Source: Echinarachnius parma (taxonomy: Eukaryota > Echinodermata > Echinoidea > Clypeasteroida > Echinarachniidae). Taken from it: a stretch of DNA of 64,000 nt. Location of the stretch: the NCBI GenBank assembly GCA_037951105.1, contig JBAMJV010000856.1, positions 1-64,000 of the forward strand. The letters run 5' to 3'. Below the pieces are notes generated by a model. The model was not told the origin of the DNA, searched no databases, and worked only from the letters and a program-made list of their open reading frames with translations. Position numbers and translations under genes: made by a program. Below are positions 23,163 through 34,204 of this stretch, piece by piece (within the stretch, counting starts at the first letter, position 1; each line of letters begins with the position of its first letter).

Positions 23163-23235
23163 CGACCCTGTCAGGACTCGAATCTGGAATCTCCTGATTC
23201 GTAGTCAGATGCCTTATCCATTGGGCTACATGGCC
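23163..23235 (-). tRNA. tRNA-Arg(ACG)-like sequence, probably a pseudogene
   Basis: The 73-base minus-strand sequence has the full cloverleaf layout: acceptor GGCCATG/CAGGGTC, D arm with AATGGATAAGG, anticodon stem TCTGA/TCAGG around CTACGAA (anticodon ACG), and T loop TTCGAGT. The A box and B box are good. Mismatches remain: one in the acceptor stem (A5-G68) and two in the T stem (C49-A65, A53-C61). Those in the T stem fit G-to-A decay. No CCA is encoded, as expected in eukaryotes. The mismatches argue for a pseudogene or a young SINE head. Confidence 0.6.
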
Positions 23236-23380
23236 GCCATGGACATGGATGTAAATTGAGAGTTTAGAAACACGTGACTTGGTGTATTGCGAGTGTCACC
23301 TGCCTCACCAAATCGATTTCAGAAGGATTGCTTTCAAAGGACGTTTGGAGTAAGGCTAAAAAAAAGCTCCATAACCTTAA

Positions 23381-23813
23381 AGGGGACCATGCACCAGGCA
23401 AAGAACAACACAATAATTAGATGCTTTGGTACCGTTTTGTGATATCAAATAGATACCCAACATTTTGAAAAGGGTTGTGTAAATTCATAAAAAAGCAACA
23501 AATTACCACCACTTACGGAACCATTACTATTTCCTGGTTCCGTATGGGCCAAACATTTGCGAATGCGCCAATTCTATTCACGCGTACGTTTGGAGACAAT
23601 AGAATCCCGGACCATTCGTACGTTCTGGACAAAGGTAGTCTTCGTTACATGCAGACCCATGAACGCATGCTTTAGAATGGTGATGCGTTTTCCAATTATA
23701 TATTTTTTTCTGGAAACATACTTATCTGAACTTGTTGGTGGAATGGACTACTAAAGATGTTACATTTCATTATAAGAATATTATTTTTTGGTGGTGGTGC
23801 CCTTTAACGTGTA
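23381..23813. mobile_element. TTAA MITE, family 3, copy a
   Basis: Starts AGGGGACCATGCACCAGGC and ends GTGGTGGTGCCCT; TTAA flanks both sides (23377-23380, 23814-23817). Inner landmarks shared with the other two copies are GGTACCGTTTTGTGATATCA, CCCAACATTTTG and GTGATGCGTTTTCCA. Copies lie at 36087-36575 and 48118-48547. Confidence 0.85.
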
Positions 23814-23817
23814 CATT

Positions 23818-24363
23818 GCCGTATCTTCTTTTATGATAACAATCGGAATGATCATCTTGCAACATTGTGTACGATTTCAAACTCATTGTCTTGTCTAATG
23901 CTCTCAATTTTACTTGATTTATTAAAAAGAACCACACATACATCAGCAGAATTGCAAGAAAGACGCTATTCTTCATTGGGTTCCAAAAATTATCAGTGTG
24001 AAGCATTCTAACTCGACCTTATCATGCCCATAGCCGCCTTTATAAGCATGTAGCGAGCCCAAAAGGGGAGATATAATTCCATACTAGAGTGATGTACCAG
24101 TATTTAGGACGTGTGCATTCCATCACTGGTTCAGTAATCCGTCAACCCAATAAATCCAGCAACGCCACTTAACCCAATTTCGCCCTCTTTAACCCGATTT
24201 GGGGTATAAGTTAACCTAAATTAGAATGGATGTACAATGTCTGCGTTCCTCCCACCTCTCTACTCTAGTCTGATATGCGTATGAGGTATGTCTGACCATC
24301 TTGATTTTTTCAATCCATCCTTTTCACCCGAATTATATACTAAGTATGCTAAACTGGGGCTGG
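23818..24363. other. non-coding spacer
   Basis: Nothing recognised. CCCAATTTCGCCC and CCCGATTTGGGGT near 24175-24200 are the only G/C-rich phrases. Confidence 0.4.
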
Positions 24364-24640
24364 ATAATAATAATTATTCTAATACATGATATAATATTTT
24401 CGATTTATAAAGCGCCTAATATAATTGATAATCATCCCTATAAAGCGCTTACAATGATTGATATTCATCTCTAAGCGCTTTACAATGATATTATTACCCC
24501 AGGCGTCGGATGCATACTGAAAACAATCAAGCACATAACGTGCACGTTTTCCACTCCCTGGGGGAGCACTCCAGCCAGGCAACCTTGTACGTGCACACAA
24601 TGCTAAGGAACTACGTGATATCCTTTTGGGTATACCCATT
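24364..24640 (-). mobile_element. SINE-like repeat, copy b, with LINE-tail-like 3' end
   Basis: On the minus strand it has the core AAGGTTGCCTGGCTGGAGTG, CCCCCAGGGAGTGGAAAA and GCATCCGACGCCTGGGGTAA. It continues into repeated AAGCGCTTTATA-type phrases (TTGTAAAGCGCTTAGAGATG) and an ATT-rich tail. The core matches 10741-10965; the GCGCTTTATA part also matches 63108-63180. The 3' region resembles tails of L2-like LINE/SINE pairs; the assignment is an inference. Confidence 0.6.
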
Positions 24641-24971
24641 TAATATACACCTGGGTCGAGAGCAGCAAATGTGGATAAGTTTTCTTGCTGAAGGAAAAAC
24701 GCGATAGGCATACGCTGGGATTGAACTGGGTTTCAACACGTTCAATGGCGTATGAAGATGTATCGTTATGGAGCTGTTACACAAATTGTTCTTCTTTCAT
24801 GTTAAGTTTAAGAGGCAAACGAAAATCTAATTTTCAAATAGTGAGACAATGCTTCCGACACAAAATAATAAACTAACTAAATATTATTTTGTAGCTAGCA
24901 TGCATCACACATCCATACCCCCCCTTTTTTTTGCATTCAATACGCTACTGCTACTGTGTACAGTTACTAAT

Positions 24972-25198
24972 GGCCCGGTCAGATATCAACGGATAGCGGA
25001 AACGAATGCCCAACGAATAGAAAATTTGCGAAATGAAATTATCCGGTGATAAAAGTCGTCTCCATTGCTTCATGTACAAAACATAGAACAACGTACATCA
25101 CCGGACAAGGAACGGACAATAAACGCATACAAACGGATGGAAAATTTAGCTCTCCGTTTGACATCCGTTTGCGCAATCCGTTGATATGTGACCGGGCT
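24972..25198. mobile_element. MITE with GGCCCGGTCA ends, copy a
   Basis: The ends are inverted: GGCCCGGTCAGATATCAACG on the left, TTGATATGTGACCGGGC on the right. Inside, TCCGGTGA and ATCCGTTTG phrases repeat in both orientations, and GTCTCCATTGCTTCATGTAC is shared with the copies at 28532-28799 and 62621-62849. Confidence 0.8.
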
Positions 25199-27397
25199 AT
25201 AAGTAACTTTGGATCTAGGTTTTTTTTCCGTCTCCTCTTTAATAGCGATGTCTGTTATTAACTTCTCGATTAGTACCCTTGCCCTTACCCTTCGCTCAAC
25301 AACAAACCTTGCCGCTGGCCATGTACTACAGAGTGTCACGTTCAATTGACCGTATGGACCTCAGAATGGATGGTCTCAGGTTCTGTCGTAATAAGTATCC
25401 CCGGAGTGTCACTACACATTGACGTCGTGTACGCATGATAGTTACAAATTTCGCGTAAAAATTAAGGGGTCCATTTTTAGCTTGCGTTCGCGAACATTTC
25501 ATTTTCGCGGAAAATATAAATAGGGCATTTTTTTTCATTGACAATGTTCGCTAAATTTGGAAATTAGGGTATATTTTCTCGAAAGGGTCACAAGACGACG
25601 ATGTTCGCGAAATGTTTGTGTATAGTTGAGTCATGAATGAAACGTTTGTATTTTTACTTGAAATCTTGAAAAGGGGGATGTTTTTGTAAGTGTCTATACT
25701 TGGAATGCAAAAATTAGAGTTATTTTCAAAAGCCATTTTGTACCTGTTTTTGCGTTAAAAGCTAGGGGTGTAGTTTCATTAAAATGTTCCTGAAACGCCG
25801 CAGCATAATAGAGGGGAGGGGGGGGGGGGGGGGTATTTTCAACCTCTTTAACGATCGTGTATATATACGCGTTTGCATATGAAATGACACCACCGGGAGT
25901 ATAGGCCACCAGTGCGTGTATTTCAACGGTATATATCAAGACATTTGCACAGATGGAGGCTTATTGGAGGTGGGGTCGTAATCAGGGGAAAAAAAAAACA
26001 TTTATCTATCAGGGGGCTACTTTTCAAGTTCGCCTGCAAGAAAGTAGCTCTCCAACATCATTATGTTTTCCAATGTGTCTGTATGCAAATTAAAGGCATA
26101 TATGCGTGGGTTATTAGACGCGTGGATCCATCTTGCGCACTTTTACGCACGGTACGTAATACCCATTGGCTCTAGTTATAAGTAGCGATCGCAAACTGTC
26201 CCACTTCCGAATACCAGAGTCCAAAATGCATCAAAAATAGTCGCGTTCGGAATGTTTGTACTAGTCGAATGGAGATCCATCAGATGTTTACGAGCGAAAA
26301 TATCACGTAACACGCTTAACCGCAACCGACTTCAAAGTACCGCCGTTTGATGCCTAGGTGACAGCGTGAGAAATTTGTTTGCTGCATGCAATTTCATAAG
26401 AAGGCCTTTGTTCAGATATTTCGAAGCACCTCTCTTCGATCGATCCAACACATATCGTGAGTTTACCTCGAGAGATTACGGTGGAGTCGAGTTGGAATTT
26501 GCTGACTACCCTTTATAACCCACGCATATATGCCTTTAACATTGGCCCATTTGTGATTTTCAGTAGCTCTAGCTTTTGGCTTTTCGGGTGCTTAATCGCC
26601 CTGAGCACCCGTGTATTTGTTTTAACTGGTTGTAATGTAACTTGGGTTGGGAGAGCTCCGTGTGGTACAGGCTATACTGTCAATATTTACTGATATTTAT
26701 TACTTTTTATACGATTTACTGATTTTTATTCCGAGTCTCCATAGTTTAAAGAAGCGGGGCGGGGGCGTATGTCACCTTCTACCTCATCCCATAATGCTTG
26801 ATGCTCCAGTGTTTGTTTTTATTTCCATTTTTGTCTCATAATTTTATGATGTTTTTTTGAAATGTTATTTTCGCTTGTCATGTAATTATGTATAACGATA
26901 CTGATAATATATTAATTGTCTACACCTTTCTCCTACCCCGTTTTTTCCCAAGAGAAATTAATCATTCATTACGACTCGAAGGTGAACGTGATGCGTGAGA
27001 GGCGTGAGAAGTGGTAGCCTTTTAGCAAGGCTTCGCGTCTCAAGCAATGGCTGTGCTGCATGCAGGATCAGGAACGACTAGACTGAACGCGTGATGGAGA
27101 CTATCCGGCGAGAGGTGAAGTCGCGATCCCCTCAAGAGATTGTGCATGGTAGTCGCGCTCTTCAGTCGTTCCTGCATAATGCATATTATATCCTTCATTA
27201 ATGAAATCCTGTTCAGTGATTGGTCTACATAGCGTCATGTGACCAAACATAGTAATGCCCATGGATAATAATGTGCTATACGTGACGTCATTCATGGTAT
27301 AATAAGTGCTATACCGTGCATTCAACTCAGCTCAGACGAGACAGGCCTTGTCAAAAGGCTAGAGAAGTGGCTGAGCCAGGATTGACGGTATGTGCGT
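25199..27397. other. 2.2 kb gene-free stretch
   Basis: Holds a G run (25817-25833) and one inverted pair: AAAGGCATATATGCGTGGGT at 26092-26111 and its inverse around 26518-26538. The outer neighbours CCAATGTG and AACATTGG also match, so a decayed ~470 bp inverted-repeat element is possible. No gene recognised. Confidence 0.45.
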
Positions 27398-27401
27398 TTA
27401 A

Positions 27402-27789
27402 AGGGATCTATAGTTACGTTTGCGGACATGTGCAAAAAGTGATATATGGTCGCGCATTGTTGTGATCTGATATGTCTATCCACTGAGTAATAATATGTGA
27501 AACAATTTCACCTTAAGTGGATATAATATGGCCAAATAATGAACGAAATGCAAAGTGATATTCGCTAACTCATTGCACTGAATTTATACACAGTAAGTTA
27601 TAACTATCCAGTGGATAATAACAAAATCCAAACACTTCAATCTTGAATATCTTTTTCACAAAAGAAAAAAACAAAACGAAACCTGTTCCATGCTTCTATT
27701 GGCAAAACGAATACAACAAGGTTGTGAGAGAACCGCCAGAGTTCTATTAAGTCAGTTTTTGAGGATTTGGACAAAGTAACTAGATTCCT
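27402..27789. mobile_element. TTAA MITE, family 2, copy b (reverse)
   Basis: TTAA flanks both ends (27398-27401, 27790-27793). The ends are AGGGATCTATAGTTACG and GTAACTAGATTCCT. Orientation is opposite to copy a: the GAGGATTTGGACAAAGTAAC end is on the right. Confidence 0.85.
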
Positions 27790-27857
27790 TTAAAGATCGT
27801 CATGAATGGGGGTGCTGCACCGTCCGCGGGTCGCCGTTTTGAACTTGGCTATAGTTT

Positions 27858-27932
27858 GTGCGCACTGCATAACACTAAGCCAGTGCGTATTTCGCACCGT
27901 GAGCAAGGGATTCGCAAGATGGCACCGCGCAT
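27858..27932. repeat. ~75 bp module shared with the 1.46 kb duplication
   Basis: Reads GTGCGCACTGCATAACAC, CAGTGCGTATTTCGCACCGT, then TTCGCAAGATGGCACCGCGC. Equivalents lie at 15684-15756, 16011-16084, 17142-17220 and 17473-17546. The AAGATGGC and GCGCATGCG words resemble YY1 and NRF1 binding motifs respectively; a regulatory role is not shown. Confidence 0.7.
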
Positions 27933-28075
27933 GCGATTAATAACGAATCAAAACTTCCTTTAATAGACTTGACTAGCTCGAAATATCTTGTTTTAAAACG
28001 TATTTTAGGTGAATGTTTATAAAATATCATACAAATATGGACCCCGTTTTAAAATGCAAATTATGGGCTATACAA

Positions 28076-28275
28076 AATATAGATAGATAGATAAAACAAA
28101 ACGTTACACAAATGTATTTCACTACACCGACGCAGACCAACTTTTTAAACCTTAAGATATATAGATTGATATAATTGTTATTATATTGATATATAGATAT
28201 ATAGGCCTAATATACATACATACATAAATCAATTATGACCTAAATAAATAAACAAATAAATAAACAAATGAATAG
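28076..28275. repeat. microsatellites (ATAG)n, (ATAC)n and (AAAT/AAAC)n
   Basis: Short runs: ATAGATAGATAGATAAAAC near 28080, ATACATACATACATAAATC near 28210, and AAATAAATAAACAAATAAAT near 28240-28270. The flanks out to 28531 are otherwise featureless. Confidence 0.8.
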
Positions 28276-28531
28276 TCATTTACTGACAGGAATAACACAA
28301 TTATGATAAACGTAATAAAGAGAAAGGGTAGATAAAAAAAGAACAAACGGGAGAAAATGCGAGAGGAAAAGCGTGTGAATGGATTGTTTATAATGTTCGT
28401 GTGTTAACCCTATTCTAAATCCAAATCCAAAGGCTCAACTTTCCCTTTTTTGAACCGTGATTATCAGGGGCAGGTGTCAGACCCAGTAAAGACCGACCAT
28501 CGATCGATACACGTTCACTTTCTTTCCTGTA

Positions 28532-28799
28532 GGCCCGATCACATATCACCGGATAGCGTAAACCATGTAAACGGATGCCTAAGAACGGAGAGGAACAATT
28601 TCAACCCTTTCGCCTCCGTTCGTATGCGTTTCTTGTCCGTTCCTTGTCAGGCGATGTACGTAATTGTTCTATCCGGCGGATTGTTTTGTGCATGCATGAA
28701 GCAATGGAGACGACTTTCACCAACGGATAATTTGATTTCGCAAATTGTCTTAAGTCGTCGGGCATCCGTTTACGCTATCCGGTGATATGTGACCGGGCC
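28532..28799. mobile_element. MITE with GGCCCGGTCA ends, copy b
   Basis: Left GGCCCGATCACATATCACCG and right GTGATATGTGACCGGGCC are inverted repeats. The interior shares GCAATGGAGACGACTTTCACC and CGTTTCTTGTCCGTTCCTTG-type phrases with the copies at 24972 and 62621. Confidence 0.8.
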
Positions 28800-29068
28800 T
28801 TTTGGAACGGGAGAACGTCATGAATGTTCCGATTGCGTTTGTTTCTACATGTATTTGCATCTTGGATTGAAGCATGCATCAACCATGTCAACACAAATCG
28901 TCAGGTTTTTTTTTTTTATTATTTCTACGTTTGTTCCGTGGCGTATTTGTATTAAATAGATTTCAATTAAGAAATGGCTTCGAAAGCATTGTTTATTGTG
29001 TGTCAAATAGTTACTGATATTCGGATGGAAAGCAATAATAGACCACCCTTGCAACAGAGCACCCTTAA

Positions 29069-29579
29069 AGGGGTAGTACAGTTTTGGTAAGGCTGAGCTT
29101 TAGTAACCAAAACCTGCACATTTTACAAACTAATAGTTGCAACTCCACCATGCTCGAAAAGTATAGACAATTACAAACGACTAAGTAAAAAGCCTGTTAT
29201 CATTCAAAAAGAGCCATTTAAACATAAAAGGGCGCTTTCTAGAAAAACCTTGGTTTCAACCATTTTTCATACAAAATTATGCATGTGACGTTTTGTTGAA
29301 ATACTGATTAAATAGAGAGATCATCAACAACTATTTAAAAATCTCTTTTGACATTTTTTGTAAAAGTGTAAGCATTTTTTTAATTAAAGAAATAAATCAT
29401 CGAATAAATCTGGCCCCAGATTTATTTATTGATATTTCAGCCGTTTCTGAACCAAATAAAGTTTATTCTGTGATTAAAATTGTATGCTCTTTCAACTTGT
29501 TCACTCAGTTTTTCAGTATCTCACAAAAAATTATTTCGTGAAGCGCCCTCTATACCAAAACTGAATTACCGGTACCCCT
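29069..29579. mobile_element. TTAA MITE, family 1, copy d
   Basis: Starts AGGGGTAGTACAGTTTTGG after TTAA (29065-29068) and ends at a TTAA (29580-29583) that also begins the next element. It carries the family GCGCCCTCTATACC sequence near the right end. Confidence 0.85.
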
Positions 29580-29583
29580 TTAA

Positions 29584-29948
29584 AGGGATAGTAACATTGT
29601 CAAAAGCCTCAAAATTTACTTGGAACTCTAGAGGTTTTCACATACTACCTCATGTCATTCGTATTATATCGACGGAAGAATTGAACTGGTTTCAGTTTTC
29701 AAAATTTGTCTTTCGTTATAAAGATTATGTATGATTGAAATGTTCTGATTTGTAATTATTTACTGGATAGTTATAATTATTTCAAAGTCAGTGCAAATCT
29801 CACTTTGCATTTTCGCTTATTACTTCGTCATGTAACATCCATTCAACTTTAATTTTTCACACATTTCTTTGTTGACAAATCAGATCACAACAATACACAT
29901 TTCATCAAGCATTCTTCTCCTTTTGAACAACAAAGTTACTAGATCCCT
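29584..29948. mobile_element. TTAA MITE, family 2, copy c
   Basis: Compact intact copy: AGGGATAGTAACATTGTC at the left, CAACAAAGTTACTAGATCCC at the right, TTAA on both sides (29580-29583 shared with the preceding element, 29949-29952 on the right). Confidence 0.85.
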
Positions 29949-29952
29949 TTAA

Positions 29953-32212
29953 GATGCTGCACATGTAAATAGAGTTAGTTGATCCCTTTAAAATCAATAG
30001 AAGTTTGTACTAAAGGTTTATGCCTGATACGACACATTCAAAACCGAAACGCCCGACTCAATTCATACACAAATACATATACGTGGGATAGTGTTACAAT
30101 TTAAATTTAATATGCGATTGATACTTCTTAACTGTGGCCAACGTCGACAGATCACAATCAAATTATACAAACTTGCGACCAACTTGGATCGAATTGGGAT
30201 AACTTTGAAGGCCAAATTAAAAAAGACTTGCATATAAAACAAAAACAACAAAATAACGAACATACAAACAAATTCTCGATAGGAACCAATCCCCTAGCAG
30301 CTCTTTAAGAGTCGAAGATGCTATGATAGACATGTGGCCTTTCATTTAACGACGTGGCGTAATTACTCTATATCCTTGGTTCATCCGGGGCTCAATCTCA
30401 GCTGTTCCCACCTATATATAATACACGTAACACCCGACCATATGGCTGTAAATCACATTCGCTATGTTCGACATGTAATGCATGCGATATTCTAGTAGTA
30501 TATTCTAGTATTCTCATTCTAGTAAAATGGCATAGGATGTCAGATAGCTTAGCCTTGATTGGTTGAAACATGTGGTCACGTGATAGCCAATTGACACACG
30601 TGTGTTTTAATACATACCGTGCGACTACATAGTGTACTAGTGTAATTGTATTGCAATTCATTAAAAACATCTTGGATTCGAACCCAGTTTAGTTGCTTTA
30701 TTGTAAAAAAAAAAAAAACATATTTGCTATGCACCTTATCTATCGTTTATCTCTTAAAATGTTATATAATTGTTATCATTAAAATTTATTTAACAAGACA
30801 ACGGCATGTAAATAATCAAAATATACGTGCAAGTAAATAGTACAGATTCACAAACAAAAAACAATCGTGATTGTACAATTGCAAACTGCTACAAGCAATA
30901 TACAACGATGTAAAATTAATTTGACTATAAAGCTGACTCTGTATTCTCGTGTATGGAATAATGACCCTTGCATCTAGGAAGAACTATTGGTTACTCTGCT
31001 CCACAAACAATAATGATTATTCTATCTTACTGAAACTGATCGCTTTGAAAACATTATGTTTTGTGTTTTGTACGTAGTCAAGTAATCAACGTCTTTGCAA
31101 AGTTGTTTTTCGTCATACATGACTAAAATTAAGACGCCATTGACGCGACATGAGTATCACAAGTTCACAACATTAGCCCAGAACTTCTCTTCAATTATGC
31201 GTTTCACGTTTTTTTCTTCCATTCCAAGTCAACCCTTTGCAAATAATATCTATACAATGCCATTAGAGGTACTCGTCTTGAAGAAAAAGTGTTTTTGTTG
31301 GTGTTTATTCGATATCGATGTCGGTGGAAGAAAGTCATTCGACCATGGTTGAAAAGGATCCGCCACACGTTATAGACGCGACAAGATTATTATGATTCTT
31401 GGCAAGAGAATTGACCTTGCCTTATCACTCTTCAATAGACCTTTCGCGATCATTTTCTCTCTTTACACCCTTTTAACCTATTCCCTCCGAGATTCTGGAA
31501 TCCCCTTAGACTTGTTTTTGACATAACCTGCCAGGTTCCCGTAGGCAAGGGGTTAAGTTATACATATATATCTTTTGATACGATTGAACGTATAGGCAGA
31601 CGTCTTGATGGTGATAATATTGTTGATATGATATCGGTGTATATAAAATGAACATTATGAGACAGAAATGCGTTAAGATTTCAACAACCTTGGTAAACAT
31701 TCGACGTTACCTTTAACATACTCCTTCCATAGACATCTTGTGTTCCTCTGTCATTTTAGCACTACTATTTTATTATTTTATTATCGGGCACATTCAATGC
31801 CCTTATAAGCAATCCTCACGATGATAATGTGATTGTGTTATTGCTGCTATGTTATCGATGTCTTCGTATATAGAAGCTGTCAATGTCCCTTAAGATATAC
31901 CACTTTACCCATTTAATTTAAATATATTATGTTTATATTCTGTAGACACTTTAACAAGTCACGTACCTTGCAATATATACATTCATGATCATATACACGT
32001 CGAATGATAAATCGCTCTATCAATTATTAAACTGCGAGGGTGACAATAAACACTCGAAATGACTGAGGATTAAAGAGGAGCCCATCCCGAAGAATACTTG
32101 TAATAGGTGATATAACTTAGAACTAATTCATTTTAGAGAACTCTGTAGAGGGAAAAACAAGCAGAATCTGTCTCGATATAAGACAGTTATGAACATTTGT
32201 ACTTAAAGGGAC
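29953..32212. other. 2.3 kb gene-free AT-rich sequence
   Basis: No gene, RNA or repeat pair recognised. An A run lies near 30706-30718. Confidence 0.45.
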
Positions 32213-32216
32213 TTAA

Positions 32217-33210
32217 GTAACATTGTCCAAATCCTCAAAATAAAATTTTAATTCTAGCGGTTCCATCATACCTTGTTGTATTCGTATTAACAATAAAATC
32301 ATGGGACCGGTTTCGGTTTTTCAAATTTCCCTTTCGTTACAAACATATGTACGATTGAAGTATTCAGATAAGAAAAACTCCCCCGGAGTTTTTCTTACCG
32401 TGTACAAAGTGAGTGTAGTGAGTCAGTGAATATCACTTTGCATTTTCGCTCATTACTTGGACATGCAATGTCCATTTGACTTGAAATTTTCACACAATAC
32501 CCTGTGGACATATGAGATAACAACAATATACATTGCATCAACCCTTCATCACTTGTTGCCAGTGTTGTAGTCGAGTCACCATGGTCCGAGGCCGAGTCCG
32601 AGTCCGAGTCACCATGGTCGAGGCCGAGGACGAGTCCGAGTCACGGCATTACGAGGCCAAGGCCGAGGCCGAGGCCTGGCAAATTAAACAACTTTTTAAA
32701 CAACCAAAAACGCTGTTTAAGCCGGTCCCTCTAACAACGCTGTTTAAAATTTTGAACAACCAAGATCTTCAAATTCTAGGGTGCGCACGCTGTATATCAG
32801 AGCGCTGCAGCGCTGTATGTAGGATCTTTGACTGTACCGTACTATTACATCGAGAGATATCGATGGGTACGGTACGTACGTAGGTCGTAGCTGCGCATGA
32901 ACTTAACTATCAATCGTATGATTTACATTTTTTTTTTTTTTTAATGAAATATTATTGGAAAATACTTCAAAATAGTGAATAGATGTTGAATCTTAAATTC
33001 ACCAGATTCTATGAAATCTTCCGGCCTCGAACCGGCCTCGAGTCATCGAGGCCGAGGCCGCATGCTACGAGGCCGAGGACGAGTCCGAGTCACGGCATTA
33101 CGAGGCCAAGGCCGAGGCCGAGGCCTGGCAAAGTCGGCCTCGAGGCCGAGGCCGGCCTCGAGACCTCCAAGACTGCTTTTTGCACATGTCAACAAAGTTA
33201 CTAGATCCCT
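32217..33210. mobile_element. TTAA MITE, family 2, copy d, split by a hAT-like element
   Basis: Ends AGGGACTTAAGTAACATTG and CAAAGTTACTAGATCCCT with TTAA at 32213-32216 and 33211-33214. The family sequence stops at 32559 and resumes at 33176; the intervening 616 bp is a separate insertion. Confidence 0.85.
32560..33175. mobile_element. hAT-like non-autonomous element with CGAGGCCGAGG repeats
   Basis: The ends CAGTGTTGTAGTCGAG and CTCCAAGACTG are imperfect inverted repeats that open with the CAGTG-type start common in hAT elements. The flanks are an 8-bp duplication with one mismatch (CTTGTTGC at 32552-32559, CTTTTTGC at 33176-33183), again typical of hAT. Both ends are rich in GAGTCCGAGTC and GAGGCCGAGGC words. 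GAGTCACGGCATTACGAGGC occurs twice (near 32636 and 33085). No transposase is present; open frames here only translate the repeats. Confidence 0.7.
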
Positions 33211-33246
33211 TTAAGGATGCAGGATGTGACATTATTTCTTCAAAAT

Positions 33247-34204
33247 ACGTGCCTTCGCAGTTGTTGCGATTGCAAGATCACGTGACAAAATTCTAGTACG
33301 GCCGGATTTCAAAACGACGTAGCAGCCGCCGCTTTGTGTATAATGTCAATGGACCCTTTACTTCCTGGCATGACACCCGAAACTAAATGAAGATATTTAT
33401 TCAAGAATATTAATTTCATGACACTTTCAGTGCTAATTATGCAAAGAGAGCAACATCTGTCTATCATTTCCAACAAATTCGATCTTTTCTGTCACATTAT
33501 AATGCAACAAACTGAATTTTAATGAACATATTTCGAAACTCGAATGCCACTTATAATCACACGGCTGGCGGCGCACTGCATTGCATGCAATCAAGCTACA
33601 TGCAGTTCAAGCACTGTCTGCATTGTGCGTACCTGTACCCGGGCCGCACCCGGGCCGTGCTAGCTATGTTTCGCTCGGGAAACTGCAACAAACACAGTCT
33701 CAAATGAAGGGTAAGAATTGTCTTTGTATAGAAAAGCATTGAAATGTATTTTAGATATTCCATACTAAGGGGAAATCATATCAAGTTTGTCAGAAATGAA
33801 TACTAAGTAGTTGATCGGGTTCTTGATTTCGTTCTGCAGTTATACGAAACACGAAACCATTGGGCCCAATTGCATATGTTTGAGTGCAATGTACGGCGCG
33901 GCAGGAAGAAAGGAGTCATTTTTGTCAATCAAAATCGAGTTGTATCCTTGAATTTTAAACAAACGATCGTATTCCTTGAATTATCTGAAAATGTATATTG
34001 TTCTCGATATATGTTAGGCAATGACAGTGTTATAGAGTTTATATTCATGAATAAATATCTTCATTTAGTTTCGGGTGTCATGCCAGGAAGTAAAGAGTCC
34101 ATTGACATTATACACAAAGCGGCGGCTGCTACGTCGTTTTGAAATCCGGCCGTACTAGAATTTTGTCACGTGATCTTGCAATCGCAACAACTGCGAAGGC
34201 ACGT
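33247..34204. mobile_element. 958 bp inverted-repeat element with ACGTGCCTTCGCAG ends
   Basis: Arms of about 175 bp (33247-33420 and 34030-34204) are near-perfect inverse copies. Landmarks are ACGTGCCTTCGCAGTTGTTG, TCACGTGACAAAATTCTAGT, CGGCCGGATTTCAAAACGAC and CATGACACCCGAAACTAAAT. The inner ~600 bp are non-coding as far as I can see. No clear target duplication; superfamily unknown. Confidence 0.8.

Noticed and set aside
32533-33204. Arg/Glu-rich frames in the hAT-like insertion
   Set aside because: Translations of the GAGGCC and GAGTCC repeats on an element with clear insertion boundaries.
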